A DNA stretch of 64,000 nucleotides from Streptomyces reniochalinae. GTDB taxonomy: Bacteria > Actinomycetota > Actinomycetes > Streptomycetales > Streptomycetaceae. The DNA lies in contig NZ_QOIM01000030.1 in the NCBI RefSeq assembly GCF_003323735.1, forward strand, positions 245,851 to 309,850, in the 5' to 3' direction. A program made the translations under genes and the position numbers. Below the pieces are notes generated by a model that saw nothing but the letters and a program-made list of their open reading frames with translations, had not been told where the DNA came from and ran no database searches. Below, piece by piece: positions 16,226 to 25,305 of the stretch; position 1 is the first letter of the stretch; the number at the start of each line of letters is the position of its first letter.

Positions 16226-17779
16226 ATGAATATGCACACTGTGGTCGTGGGGAGCTCGGGGACCACCCCCAAGGAGGTCATCGCCGTCGCCCGGGACGGC
16301 GCCCGGATCGAGCTGCACCCTGAGGCGGTCGAGGCGCTGCGCACCGCCCGCGGCTTCATCGACGACCTGGCCGCCAAGCCCGACCCCGTCTACGGCGTCT
16401 CCACCGGCTTCGGCGCCCTGGCCGTCCGCCACATCGGCCCCGAGCTGCGCGCCCAGTTGCAGCGCAACATCGTCCGCTCGCACGCGGCGGGCATGGGCCC
16501 ACGGGTCGAGCGCGAGGTCGTCCGCGCGCTGATGTTCCTGCGGCTGAAGACGCTCGCCTCGGGCCGCACCGGCGTGCGGCCCGAGGTCGCCCAGGCGATG
16601 GCCGACGTCCTCAACACCGGCATCACCCCCGTCGTGCACGAGTACGGCTCCCTCGGCTGCTCCGGAGACCTCGCGCCGCTCTCGCACTGCGCGCTCACCC
16701 TCATGGGTGAAGGCGAGGCGGAGGACCGCGACGGCGTGGTCCGCCCGGCGGGCGAACTGCTCGCCGAGGCGGGCATCGCCCCCGTCGAGCTCCGCGAGAA
16801 GGAGGGGCTGGCCCTTCTCAACGGCACCGACGGCATGCTCGGCATGCTGCTGATGGCCTGCGCCGACCTCGCCCGCCTGTTCACCAGCGCCGACATCGCC
16901 GCGGCGCTCTCCCTGGAGGCGCTGCTGGGCACCGACCGGGTGCTGGCGCCCGAGCTGCACGCCATCCGCCCGCACCCGGGGCAGGCGGCCAGCGCCGCGA
17001 ACATGCTCAAGGTGCTGGCGGGCTCCGGACTGACCGGGCACCATCAAGACGACGCCCCCCGCGTGCAGGACGCCTACTCGGTGCGGTGCGCCCCGCAGGT
17101 CGCGGGCGCCGGCCGGGACACGCTGACGCACGCCCGCACGGTGGCCGAGCGGGAGCTGGCGGCCGCTGTCGACAACCCGGTCGTGCTGCCTGACGGGCGG
17201 GTGGAGTCGAACGGGAACTTCCACGGGGCGCCCGTCGCCTACGTCCTCGACTTCCTGGCCGTGGCCGCGGCCGACCTCGCCTCCGTCGCCGAGCGCCGCA
17301 CCGACCGGCTGCTCGACAAGAACCGCTCGCACGGCCTGCCGCCGTTCCTCGCGCACGACGCCGGGGTGGACTCCGGGCTGATGATCGCCCAGTACACGCA
17401 GGCGGCCCTGGTGAGCGAGCTGAAGCGGCTGGCCGTACCGGCCTCGGTGGACTCGATCCCCTCCTCCGCGATGCAGGAGGACCACGTCTCCATGGGCTGG
17501 TCCGCGGCGCGGAAGCTGCGGACGGCGGTGGACGGGCTCTCCCGGGTGATCGGCGTCGAGCTGTACGCGGCCGCGCGGGCTGTCGAGCTGCGCTCCCGCA
17601 CGGCGGGCGCGGCGCCCGGTGAGGCGGCGCGCGCTGTGGTCGCCGCGCTGCGCGAGGCGGGGGCCGAGGGCCCGGGGGAGGACCGGTTCCTGGCGCCCGA
17701 CCTGGGGGCCGCCGAGGCGTTCGTGCGGTCCGGCGCCCTGGTGGCCGCGGCCGAGTCCGTCACGGGACCGCTGGCCTGA
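16226..17779 (+). CDS. hutH: Histidine ammonia-lyase
   Basis: This 517-residue enzyme converts L-histidine to urocanate and ammonia, the first step of histidine degradation. The prosthetic MIO group forms from the Cys-Ser-Gly of GSLGCSGDLAPLSH; the streptomycete enzyme uses CSG where many others have ASG. Also present are YGVSTGFGAL, QRNIVRSHAAGMG, VQDAYSVRCAPQV and SMQEDHVSMGW-type active-site segments (here IPSSAMQEDHVSMGWS). The ATG at 16226 (MNMHTVVV) is set by the promoter; ATG 16232 is only two codons in. No other hut gene adjoins, which is usual in Streptomyces. Confidence 0.96.
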   Translation: MNMHTVVVGSSGTTPKEVIAVARDGARIELHPEAVEALRTARGFIDDLAAKPDPVYGVSTGFGALAVRHIGPELRAQLQRNIVRSHAAGMGPRVEREVVRALMFLRLKTLASGRTGVRPEVAQAMADVLNTGITPVVHEYGSLGCSGDLAPLSHCALTLMGEGEAEDRDGVVRPAGELLAEAGIAPVELREKEGLALLNGTDGMLGMLLMACADLARLFTSADIAAALSLEALLGTDRVLAPELHAIRPHPGQAASAANMLKVLAGSGLTGHHQDDAPRVQDAYSVRCAPQVAGAGRDTLTHARTVAERELAAAVDNPVVLPDGRVESNGNFHGAPVAYVLDFLAVAAADLASVAERRTDRLLDKNRSHGLPPFLAHDAGVDSGLMIAQYTQAALVSELKRLAVPASVDSIPSSAMQEDHVSMGWSAARKLRTAVDGLSRVIGVELYAAARAVELRSRTAGAAPGEAARAVVAALREAGAEGPGEDRFLAPDLGAAEAFVRSGALVAAAESVTGPLA

Positions 17780-17801
17780 CTCCGGCGCCGACCGGGCCTG
17801 C

Positions 17802-17999
17802 CTAGCCGGTCCGGTCGGCGTCCCCGTCGTGTCCCAACCGCGTCACAGTGTCGCTGTGACGGGTGGGATGGTCAGGTTTTTCGGGGGTAGCGTTGGCTGT
17901 GGGGACGAACCAGAGGGCGAACAGCACTCCGCCGGCCGCCGCGGCGGTCGCCAGAGAGCGGCGGTGGACTGACAGCTTCGAGGGTCCGGCCTCGGACAC
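17802..17999 (-). CDS. Small exported hypothetical protein (65 aa)
   Basis: This short frame starts at a GTG and encodes a basic N-terminus (SKLSVHRRS), a hydrophobic stretch LATAAAAGGVLFALWFVP and an alanine cleavage site near TANATPE. The mature peptide would be about 30 residues and His/Asp-rich. The signal peptide is the main support. I see no strong Shine-Dalgarno sequence and do not recognise a family. It is convergent with hutH. Confidence 0.5.
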   Translation of the reverse strand: MSEAGPSKLSVHRRSLATAAAAGGVLFALWFVPTANATPEKPDHPTRHSDTVTRLGHDGDADRTG

Positions 18000-18397
18000 G
18001 AAAAGGCCCTCCAGGGTGCGTCGGTACGGCGTACGGCTCGGGGGATCAGCGATGAACTGACCGTACGCGGGCTGATGTTACTGAGTGGTGGAGGCGAGGG
18101 GGAAGGCATGCTTCCGCTCTTCCTGGGAACCCGTACGTTCCGGTCTTCATCGAACGGGAACCGGACAGAACCAGAACGGCTCCGCACGCATCAAACAGGA
18201 CAAGAGACGAGACGGCTCGCGAACGGGTCGGATACGTGTCCTAGACCACAGTTTTACCGAAAGTGGAACCGGTCATAGTCCCCCGTGCGTTCTTATGCAA
18301 GGAGCTGGAGCGCACATGTCCGATATCGGGCGCTGTGGGGGCTGAGCAGCTTTACCGGGGAGACATGGGGTTCCGAAGGCAGATGGAGAAGCCAGTG
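18000..18397. other. Intergenic region before the L,D-transpeptidase gene
   Basis: No gene is supported. A short inverted repeat GGAAC-N6-GTTCC lies at 18126-18141, and two further GGAACCGG strings occur at 18160 and 18266. GGAAC strings resemble the -35 element of ECF promoters such as SigE, which controls cell-envelope genes. No matching -10 at standard spacing is clear, so no promoter is assigned. Confidence 0.35.
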
Positions 18398-19627
18398 ATG
18401 ACGGGTGGGAAGCACCGCAGGGGTCTCGCGGCCACGGCTGTGCTGCTCGGTGGGGTGCTCGCGCTGAGCGGATGCGGTGGCGACGACGGGGGCGACACGG
18501 AGAAATCCGCGGCGAAGAACGACATATCCGCCGAGAAGGACGCCTCGCAGGCCCGAATAAAGATCGCCTCCAAGGACGGCGCCACCAACGCGAGCATCAA
18601 CAGCGGCGGCAACGTCTCGGTCAAGAGCGGCAAGCTCACCAAGGTGAGCATGAAGGCCGCCCAGAGCGGCACCGAGGTCGAAGGCTCCCTCTCCGCCGAC
18701 GGTACGTCCTGGAAGCCCGGGAAGCAGCTGGAGCGGGCCACCAAGTACGAGGTCACCGCGACGGCGAAGGACAGCGAGGGCCGCAAGGCCGTGGAGAACT
18801 CCGCGTTCACCACCGTCTCGCCCGAGAACAGCTTCATCGGCACCTACGCGGGTGAGGACGGCGCCACCGTCGGTGTCGGCATGCCGGTCTCCATCACCTT
18901 CGACAAGCAGATCCAGAACAAGAAGGCCGTCGAGTCCGCGATCAAGGTCAACTCGACCAGCGGCCAGGAGGTCGTCGGCCACTGGTTCGGCAACGGCCGG
19001 CTCGACTTCCGCCCCGAGGAGTACTGGAAGCCCAACTCCAAGGTCACCCTCGACCTCGGCCTCGACGGCGTGAACGCGGGCAACGGCAACGTCGGCGTCC
19101 AGGACAAGAAGGTCACCTTCAACATCGGCCGCGAGCAGGTCAGCACGGTCGACGTGAAGAACTACCAGATGAAGGTCGTCAGGGACGGCAAGACGATCAA
19201 GAGCATCCCGATCTCCGCGGGCAGCGCCGGCAACCCGACCTACAACGGCAAGATGGTGATCTCCGAGAAGCACAAGGAGACCCGCATGGACGGGGACACC
19301 GTCGGGTTCGGCCGCAAGGGGGCCGAGGGCTACGACATCCCCGACGTGCCGCACGCGATGCGCCTGTCCACCTCCGGCACCTTCATCCACGGCAACTACT
19401 GGGGCGCTCCCTTCGGCTCCGGCAACACCAGCCACGGCTGCGTCGGCCTGAAGGACTCCCAGGGGGCGAACAAGTCCGGCACCGACGGCGCCTGGTTCTA
19501 CGAGAACTCGATGATCGGCGACATCGTCGAGGTCAAGGGCTCGCCCGACAAGACCGTCCAGCCCGACAACGGCCTCAACGGCTGGAACATGGACTGGGCG
19601 GAGTGGAAGGCCGGCTCCGCACTGTGA
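18398..19627 (+). CDS. L,D-transpeptidase lipoprotein
   Basis: This 409-residue lipoprotein starts at the ATG at 18398 (GGAGAA eight bases before). The signal MTGGKHRRGLAATAVLLGGV leads to the lipobox LSGC. An Ig-like domain (about residues 60-165) and a second beta domain precede the YkuD catalytic domain. The active-site signature is HGNYWGAPFGSGNTSHGCVG, with Cys348 as nucleophile. Such enzymes make 3-3 crosslinks between diaminopimelate residues of peptidoglycan, an important linkage in actinobacteria. In-frame ATGs at 18365 and 18383 would give longer signals but have poorly spaced ribosome sites. The gene ends at a strong terminator. Confidence 0.93.
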   Translation: MTGGKHRRGLAATAVLLGGVLALSGCGGDDGGDTEKSAAKNDISAEKDASQARIKIASKDGATNASINSGGNVSVKSGKLTKVSMKAAQSGTEVEGSLSADGTSWKPGKQLERATKYEVTATAKDSEGRKAVENSAFTTVSPENSFIGTYAGEDGATVGVGMPVSITFDKQIQNKKAVESAIKVNSTSGQEVVGHWFGNGRLDFRPEEYWKPNSKVTLDLGLDGVNAGNGNVGVQDKKVTFNIGREQVSTVDVKNYQMKVVRDGKTIKSIPISAGSAGNPTYNGKMVISEKHKETRMDGDTVGFGRKGAEGYDIPDVPHAMRLSTSGTFIHGNYWGAPFGSGNTSHGCVGLKDSQGANKSGTDGAWFYENSMIGDIVEVKGSPDKTVQPDNGLNGWNMDWAEWKAGSAL

Positions 19628-19675
19628 CGCTGCCGGCCGGCGGTGCGGACCGCGCCGGCTGAGCTTCGGCACCCA

Positions 19676-19707
19676 CGAGGGTGGCCCCCGGCAGGGGGCC
19701 ACCCTCG
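19676..19707. terminator. Terminator between the L,D-transpeptidase and thioesterase genes
   Basis: CGAGGGTGGCCCCC (19676-19689) pairs perfectly with GGGGGCCACCCTCG (19694-19707) around GGCA. It serves the rightward gene and possibly the convergent one. Confidence 0.85.
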
Positions 19708-19811
19708 TCGCCGTATGGAGACCCCTGTCTCCGGCGCCCACGGGCAGCAGAGGCGGGCGGACCCGGAAGGTCAGGAGAGCGAAGAGGCGCAGGAGGCCGA
19801 GGGAGGCGTCG

Positions 19812-20255
19812 TCACGCCAGGCCCAGTACCTTCGGGTCCGTCGCCAGCTCGCGCAGCGCCGCGCCGGGGTCGGTCACCAGGCGGCGGGCCCGCAGGTCCA
19901 TCACCCCGCTGACGCCGGTCAGCTCCGCGGCGAGTGTGCCGCCGGCCGTGCGGATGAGCTGGCGCACGCGGAAGGTCTTGCCCTCGCCCCACTCGAAGGC
20001 ACAGCTGACGGTCACCTCGTCACCCGCGTGCAACTCCCGCAGATACCGCACCGTCTGCTCCAGCACGACGGGCCCGACACCCCGGGCCGCCATGGCGGCC
20101 TGTTCGATACCGGCCGCTCTCAGCGCCGACCAGCGCGCGTGCTCGCTGTACTGGAGGTACACGGCTTGGTTCACATGTCCCTGGGTGTCGGTCTCGTAGC
20201 CCCGTACCGTCACCGGGACGGCGAACGGATCGGCTACGGGCTGTTCTTGTGACAC
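19812..20255 (-). CDS. Acyl-CoA thioesterase, 4HBT hotdog fold
   Basis: This 147-residue single hotdog-fold protein has the family pattern YETDTQGHVNQAVYLQYSEH, whose Asp/His pair is the usual catalytic site. The long central helix ARWSALRAAGIEQA and strands VGPVVLEQTVRYLRELHAGD and EGKTFRVRQLIRTAGG follow. It would hydrolyse acyl-CoA or act on a related thioester; the substrate is not indicated. It stands alone, convergent with the L,D-transpeptidase gene. Confidence 0.88.
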   Translation of the reverse strand: MSQEQPVADPFAVPVTVRGYETDTQGHVNQAVYLQYSEHARWSALRAAGIEQAAMAARGVGPVVLEQTVRYLRELHAGDEVTVSCAFEWGEGKTFRVRQLIRTAGGTLAAELTGVSGVMDLRARRLVTDPGAALRELATDPKVLGLA

Positions 20256-20340
20256 GGTCTCCTCCGTCTCGCGGGCGGATACGTCGCCACCGCCCCGCCC
20301 GTCGGATGCGCGCCCGCGGCGGGCGGCGCGGCGACACCGG

Positions 20341-20621
20341 TCACGCTATCCGGCGGCCCGGCGGGGCGGCTCGGGGATTCCGGTCCCGGCAGGCCGCGGC
20401 GTGGCCGTCGGCGCCGCGCCGGGCGACGTCGGTGGCCGTCCCCGTCAGGTGCACGCGGGCGCCGTCAGGCCCGGTGCCGTCGATCTCCCAGTCGACGACC
20501 AGCAGCGCCGCCCCGTCGGCGACGTAGGTGTGCCGGGGGCGCACGCCGAGGGGCAGCCCGAGTGCGAGGAAGTCCGCGTTCGCGCGGGCCACGGCCTGCG
20601 GCGTGTCGGCCACGGCGCCGG
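20341..20621 (-). pseudogene. SnoaL/NTF2-like gene remnant
   Basis: The minus strand reads TPQAVARANADFLALGLPLG, then VADGAALLVVDWEIDG and TGTATDVARRGADG, typical of the core of small SnoaL/NTF2-like proteins. The expected N-terminal 40 or so residues are missing: similarity stops near 20622, where a different coding fragment begins on the other strand. After RRGADG the frame degenerates (HAAACRDRNP), suggesting a frameshift. Both ends are therefore damaged. Confidence 0.5.
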
Positions 20622-20717
20622 CGGGAAGGCTCCACCGTCTACTTCAAGGTGTGCGACCAGAACGGCCGGCACGACAAGCTGACCTACTGCGGCGACTGGG
20701 TCAAGGCCACCGCCTGA
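20622..20717 (+). pseudogene. 3' fragment of a small secreted-protein gene
   Basis: The plus strand encodes EGSTVYFKVCDQNGRHDKLT followed by YCGDWVKATA and a TGA at 20715. Two cysteines about 14 residues apart and a Trp near the end resemble the C-terminus of small exported streptomycete proteins. There is no start or signal sequence; upstream is the truncated SnoaL-like remnant on the other strand. A deletion probably joined the two genes. Confidence 0.5.
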
Positions 20718-20827
20718 GACGCTCGTCCAGCCGGGCCCGTTTGCGACCGCGACCACAAGGCTCTGCTGTGCGGCCCGGCGCGCGGCAGGCGCCGACCTCC
20801 ACGGGGTTTCCGCCGCACGGCGCCAGG

Positions 20828-22528
20828 ATGCCGCGTATGTCATCTTCTGCACGGAGCGCGGGGCGGGCCGCACGGGCGCCCGGATACGCGGCACCGGCCA
20901 CCGGGCACCCCGCACCGGCCACCGGGCACCCCGCCTCGGTTGCCGCACACCCCACACCGGTCGCCGAGCACCCCACGGCCGCCGGGCACGTGCAGCGAGC
21001 CGCCGAGCGGCACCCGTGGCGGCGGGACGAACGCTGGTGGCTCGCCGGGGTCTGCGGCGCCTTCGGGCTGCTCTCGCTCACCCTCGTCCACCCCGGACTG
21101 CCGCTCGGCTGGGACGAGCTCGTCTACGCGAGCCGCTTTTCGCCCCACGGGCCCGAAACGCCCTTCAGCGCCCCCCGCACCCGCGGCGTACCCGCGCTCA
21201 TCGCACCCGTCGCGGCGTTCAGCGACTCGGTGGTCCTGCTGCGCTGCTACCTGACGCTGACCGCTGCGCTCTCCCTCTTCCTCGGCTACCTGCCCTGGGT
21301 GGGCAGGTTCTCCCGGCGCGGGACCGTGCCGCTCGCCGCCGCGCTCTACGGCAGCGTGTGGATCGCGCTCTTCTACGCGGGCGCGGCGATGCCCAACCAC
21401 TACGTGGCCACGGGCCTGGTGGCCGCCGTCGGCTGCTTCCTGCGCAGCCCCGCCACGGGACGGACCCGCGCGGGCGCGGCTGCCGCGCTCGCCCTCGCCG
21501 CCCTGATGCGGCCCAACGACGCGGTGTGGCCCGCGCTGGTACTCCTCGCCGCCGCGCTGGGCGCACGCCGGCTGCCTCTCCGCGCCCGGACGCGGACCGC
21601 GCTCGCCGTCACCTGCGGTCTCGCGGCCGGGCTGCTGCCCTGGGCCGTGGAGGCCTCGCTCCGCTTCGGCGGCGTGCTGCGGCGGGTGCGCGCCGCGAGC
21701 GAGGTCCAGGGCGGGATGAGCCCACGCCTCACCCTCGACGCCCTGAAGGCACACGCCGCCGCGCTGGACGGGCCCCTGCTGTGCCGTCCGTGCGACGGGG
21801 CGACCCTCGAGTGGTCGAACGCCGGATGGTGGCTGCTGATCCCCCCGCTGCTGCTGCTCGGCCTCCGTGCGGCCCGTCAGCAGGGGCGCACCGCTTCGGC
21901 GGCGCTTCCGCTGACGGCCGCAGCCGCCGTCGCCCTCCCGTACCTGTTGTTCATGGAGTACGCCGCCCCCCGCTTCCTGCTGCCCGCCTACGCGCTGCTC
22001 GCCCCCGTCGCCGCGCTCGGAGCCCTGCGGGCCGCACGGTGGGCCCGCGCTCGCGGAACACGGCGCGCACGCGTATGCGTCCCGCTGGGCGGTGGCGCCC
22101 TCGCCGCCCTCCACCTGGCACTCCAGCTCCAGCAGTTGGGCATCCACTCCGGCATCCAGACGGCGGTCCGCCACGACTGGCAGCGCGTCGAGGAAGTGCT
22201 GCGCGCCCACGGCGTACGCCCTCCCTGCGTCCTCGGCGGCAACAGCTCCACCGTTCCGGTGGCCCACACGGCCGGCTGCCACCCCGCCCGTGCGGGCACG
22301 CCCGACGCCCTCGTGCTCCGCGAGGCTCCGCTGCCCGCCTGGGCCGCGGCAGCCGACTGGCACCTCCACCCGGTGCCCCGCACCTACAACCCCGGCTGGC
22401 GCGTCGCCTTCCCACCCCGCGCCGACACCCTCCACGGGCCGATGGGCCTTACACGGCCGACGGGTCCTTCGTGGCCGACCAGTCCTACACGGCCGAGGGC
22501 CCGGGCGGGCGGGGTGGGAGACAGCTGA
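20828..22528 (+). CDS. GT-C-like polytopic membrane protein, putative glycosyltransferase
   Basis: This protein of about 566 residues has a low-complexity N-terminus and roughly nine to eleven transmembrane segments (for example GVCGAFGLLSLTLVHPGLPL, LTLTAALSLFLGYLPWVG and WWLLIPPLLLLGLRAA). The short acidic loop GWDELVYASRF after the first span is typical of GT-C polyprenyl-phosphate-sugar transferases, in which an early Asp is catalytic. The C-terminal 120 residues are extracytoplasmic with several Cys. The N-terminus has a direct DNA repeat (20891-20911 and 20912-20932) encoding APATGHP twice, then degenerate copies. The start at 20828 or 20837 is uncertain because the ribosome site is weak. 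Confidence 0.75.
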   Translation: MPRMSSSARSAGRAARAPGYAAPATGHPAPATGHPASVAAHPTPVAEHPTAAGHVQRAAERHPWRRDERWWLAGVCGAFGLLSLTLVHPGLPLGWDELVYASRFSPHGPETPFSAPRTRGVPALIAPVAAFSDSVVLLRCYLTLTAALSLFLGYLPWVGRFSRRGTVPLAAALYGSVWIALFYAGAAMPNHYVATGLVAAVGCFLRSPATGRTRAGAAAALALAALMRPNDAVWPALVLLAAALGARRLPLRARTRTALAVTCGLAAGLLPWAVEASLRFGGVLRRVRAASEVQGGMSPRLTLDALKAHAAALDGPLLCRPCDGATLEWSNAGWWLLIPPLLLLGLRAARQQGRTASAALPLTAAAAVALPYLLFMEYAAPRFLLPAYALLAPVAALGALRAARWARARGTRRARVCVPLGGGALAALHLALQLQQLGIHSGIQTAVRHDWQRVEEVLRAHGVRPPCVLGGNSSTVPVAHTAGCHPARAGTPDALVLREAPLPAWAAAADWHLHPVPRTYNPGWRVAFPPRADTLHGPMGLTRPTGPSWPTSPTRPRARAGGVGDS

Positions 22529-22621
22529 GAGGCCCTCCCCCGGCCGGCACGGGCCCGCGGCCGCAACGGTAGGGGCGAGGCACGGCGGCGTGCTTGTGCC
22601 AGTGCGCTTCGGCCGGGTGCT

Positions 22622-24151
22622 TCAGTCGGCGTGCTTCAGGTGGGTGGCGGCGAGTTCGGCCTGGTGGACGACTTCGGCCTCGTCCACGCCCACGAGCGTG
22701 CCACGGGTCTTGCGCAGGCGGCCGTCGACGTAGATGTCGGTGACGTTCGGCGGTTGGCCGTTGAGAACGAGTTGACTGGTCCAGTCGATGCGGGGGGCGA
22801 AGTTGAGGGTGCCGGGGGCGAGGATCAGCAGGTCGGCGCGTTTGCCGGGGGTGAGGGAGCCGACCTGGTCCGCCATGCCGATGGCCTCCGCGCCGCCGAG
22901 GGTGGCCATGCGCAGGACGGCGGGGAGTGAGGGGTACACCTCGGCGTCCTCGTGGACGGCGCGCTGGAGCCCGACGGCGGTCTTCATCACGGCGAACATG
23001 TCGGAGGTGTCGTTGGTGCCGCCGTCGTGGCCGAGCCCCGCGGTGACGCCGTGGCGGTGCAGTTTTGGCAGGGGCATGACACCTGAGGCGAGCCGCATGT
23101 TGCTGAGCGGGCAGTGCGCCACCCGCACCCCGCGGTCCCCGGTGAGGGCGATCTCCTCGCGGGTCAGGTGGATCGCGTGGTTCATCAGCAACGCAGGCCC
23201 GAAAGCGCCGACCTCACGCAGCGCCCGAATCTGCCCCGCCTCGCGGTCGCTCCTGTGCTCCAGCACATGCGAGTTGACCATGAGCCCCAGGTCGCGGGCC
23301 ACCCGCCAGGAGGCCCGCAGCTCCTCGACGCCCTCCATGCCCGCGTGCACGGACACCTGCGCGGAGGCGAGCGGCAGCGGATCCAGCAGCTCCCTCTTCA
23401 CCTTCCGCACCGCGCCCTCGTCGCCGGAGGCCGTGGCCATCGCGTACACGAACCGCAGCCCGGCGTCGTCGAGCGCCCGCACGTAATGCTCGCTCGTCGC
23501 GTACGGGATCGCGTGCACCCAGTCGACGACCGTCGTCACGCCGGTACGCAGCGCGTCGAGCGCCGCCAGATGGACGAAGCGGTACATGTCCGCGGCGTCG
23601 ATCTTCGGCAGCGCCGGGCGGTTGCAGGACGCGAGCCAGCCGACCAGGTCCTGGTCGGAGCAGCCACCGCGGATGCTGGACTGCCACAGGTGGTTGTGTA
23701 TGTCCACGAACCCCGGCATCAGCAGCTTGCCCGTCACGTCCCGTACGCGAGCCCCGTCGGGGGCCCGCAGCCGCCGCCCCACCGCCGCGATCTTCCCGTC
23801 CCGCAGCAGCACGTCACCGTGCTCGACGGAGCCCAGTTCCCCGGCGCCCTGCCGACGGTCCATGGTCAGCACGAGCGAGGCGTTCTTCAGGAGCGTGGTG
23901 CGGCGCGCTCCTCCCTCCTTCTCCGCGGCTCTCGCGAAGGCGGCGGCAGGCCGGCCGGAGGGCGCGGAAGCGGAGGCCGCCCCGGCCGCCAGTGGCACAC
24001 TCCCCATGCCGACGAGCACGCTGCGACGGCGCAGCCTGTTCGTGTTCCGGTTGGTCGCGTTCCGGTGCGGCGCGTCCCGGTGGGTCGCGTGCTGGGTGCT
24101 TCCCGCGTTCCGGTCGGCGTTCGCGTCAGGTTCGGTGTTCCGATCAGTCAT
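22622..24151 (-). CDS. Tat-exported amidohydrolase, chlorohydrolase/deaminase-like
   Basis: This 509-residue protein is a metal-dependent hydrolase of the ATZ/TRZ-GuaD type. After an Asn/Arg-rich N-terminus, a Tat-like signal RRRSVLVGMGSVPLAAGAAS precedes the enzyme. The metal ligands are seen in MPGFVDIHNHLWQSSIRGG (HxH), QVSVHAGMEGVEEL, VNSHVLEHR and GLGHDGGTNDTSDMF. Such enzymes deaminate or dechlorinate purine- or triazine-like rings; the substrate is unknown and periplasmic location is unusual. The N-terminal segment contains repeated RN(A/T)NRN-type units from a short DNA repeat. Palindromic sites lie upstream at 24209-24224 and 24409-24429. Confidence 0.85.
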   Translation of the reverse strand: MTDRNTEPDANADRNAGSTQHATHRDAPHRNATNRNTNRLRRRSVLVGMGSVPLAAGAASASAPSGRPAAAFARAAEKEGGARRTTLLKNASLVLTMDRRQGAGELGSVEHGDVLLRDGKIAAVGRRLRAPDGARVRDVTGKLLMPGFVDIHNHLWQSSIRGGCSDQDLVGWLASCNRPALPKIDAADMYRFVHLAALDALRTGVTTVVDWVHAIPYATSEHYVRALDDAGLRFVYAMATASGDEGAVRKVKRELLDPLPLASAQVSVHAGMEGVEELRASWRVARDLGLMVNSHVLEHRSDREAGQIRALREVGAFGPALLMNHAIHLTREEIALTGDRGVRVAHCPLSNMRLASGVMPLPKLHRHGVTAGLGHDGGTNDTSDMFAVMKTAVGLQRAVHEDAEVYPSLPAVLRMATLGGAEAIGMADQVGSLTPGKRADLLILAPGTLNFAPRIDWTSQLVLNGQPPNVTDIYVDGRLRKTRGTLVGVDEAEVVHQAELAATHLKHAD

Positions 24152-24208
24152 TGCGGTGTTCTATCGCCGCCGAGCCCCTCTCGGGCAGACGTGAACCGGT
24201 CCGCCATG

Positions 24209-24224
24209 CGGAAGTGGATTTCCG
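24209..24224. promoter_or_regulatory. Inverted repeat before the amidohydrolase gene
   Basis: CGGAA-N6-TTCCG lies about 60 bases upstream of the leftward start at 24151. The string ATGCGGAAGTG that contains its left arm recurs at 24423-24433. It is a candidate operator with an unknown regulator. Confidence 0.4.
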
Positions 24225-24408
24225 TCATACACCTACATGGCGCCGCTCCCCGCCGGTCGGGGCGGTGCGACAGAACTGCCCGCCACCCCTTACCGCGTGG
24301 CGAACCACGTGGCCGTACGCGCCGGTCGAGCCCCTCGCCGCCGTGTACGGCAGCGAACCGGCGCCTTCCGGCCGTGCGTCCTCCGCGCAGTACGTTTCGA
24401 TGGCCGAA

Positions 24409-24429
24409 ATTGCACCTCCGCAATGCGGA
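24409..24429. promoter_or_regulatory. Overlapping palindromes in the amidohydrolase-msrA gap
   Basis: ATTGC-N6-GCAAT (24409-24424) overlaps a perfect TCCGCA-A-TGCGGA (24417-24429). The area is AT-richer than its surroundings. The rest of 24152-24472 shows no gene. Confidence 0.4.
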
Positions 24430-24472
24430 AGTGTTGTGCGCCTGCTTCCTGGCCTCCGGAGGCGACGACGAA

Positions 24473-24500
24473 CGCCCCCGCTCGCAACCGAGCGGGGGCG
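24473..24500. terminator. msrA terminator
   Basis: CGCCCCCGCTCG pairs perfectly with CGAGCGGGGGCG around CAAC, 50 bases past the msrA stop. Confidence 0.8.
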
Positions 24501-24549
24501 GCGGGTGCGCCACGGGGCCGACGGCCTCGTCAGGCGTGCTCAGCTCTCC

Positions 24550-25206
24550 TTACGAGGCCGGCCCCACAGGGCAGCTCACGCCGGTACCGCCGATACCGCA
24601 GTAACCCGCCGGGTTCTTGTCGAGATACTGCTGGTGGTAGCCCTCGGCCGGGTAGAAGGGGCGGTCCTCGGCGGGGACGATCTCCGTGGTGATCTCTCCG
24701 TGGCCTGAGGCGGTGAGGACCTGCTGGTAGGCGGCCCTGGACGCCTCCGCCGTGCTCGCCTGCGCCTCGGAGTGGGTGTAGACCGCCGAGCGGTACTGGG
24801 TGCCCGTGTCGTTGCCCTGGCGGAAGCCCTGGGTCGGGTCGTGCGCCTCCCAGAAGCGCTTGAGGAGCGTCCCGTAGGAGACCTTCGCCGGGTCGAAGAC
24901 GACGCGGACGACCTCGGCGTGTCCTGTGAGGCCCGAGCAGACCTCCTCGTACGTGGGGTGCGGGGTGGACCCGCCCTGGTAGCCGACGAGAGTCGTCCAG
25001 ACGCCGTCCGTCGTCCAGAAGACCCGCTCGGCGCCCCAGAAGCAGCCCATGCCGAAGTCGGCCACCTCCAGGCCCTCCGGATACGGGCCCTGCAACGCCG
25101 TGCCGAGCACGGTGTGACGCTCGGGCACGGCGAACTCCGGCTCCGGGCGGCCTTGCAGGGCCTCCTCCGGGGTGGGAACGCGGTTCTTGAACCTGCCGAA
25201 CAGCAT
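24550..25206 (-). CDS. msrA: Peptide-methionine (S)-S-oxide reductase MsrA
   Basis: This 218-residue enzyme repairs the S-epimer of methionine sulfoxide in proteins. The active site is [15 protein letters not shown], with the nucleophilic Cys in [30 protein letters not shown] and a C-terminal resolving Cys region ([13 protein letters not shown]) follow. The first 40 residues ([20 protein letters not shown] and onward) are the usual streptomycete extension. It is a monocistronic leftward gene ending at its own hairpin. Confidence 0.96.
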   Translation of the reverse strand: MLFGRFKNRVPTPEEALQGRPEPEFAVPERHTVLGTALQGPYPEGLEVADFGMGCFWGAERVFWTTDGVWTTLVGYQGGSTPHPTYEEVCSGLTGHAEVVRVVFDPAKVSYGTLLKRFWEAHDPTQGFRQGNDTGTQYRSAVYTHSEAQASTAEASRAAYQQVLTASGHGEITTEIVPAEDRPFYPAEGYHQQYLDKNPAGYCGIGGTGVSCPVGPAS

Positions 25207-25305
25207 GTGCTTCTCCAGACGGAAGTCGGAGTGATGGGGGGAGTCGGAGGGCCGTGTCCGGGGTGGCGGAGGCGGCGTGTGGCCGGTGTGGGGCCGGTGC
25301 GGTCG

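Noticed and set aside
18126..18300. Possible SigE-type promoter before the L,D-transpeptidase gene
   Set aside because: GGAAC strings are present but no -10 with 16-18 base spacing to the AAC was found.
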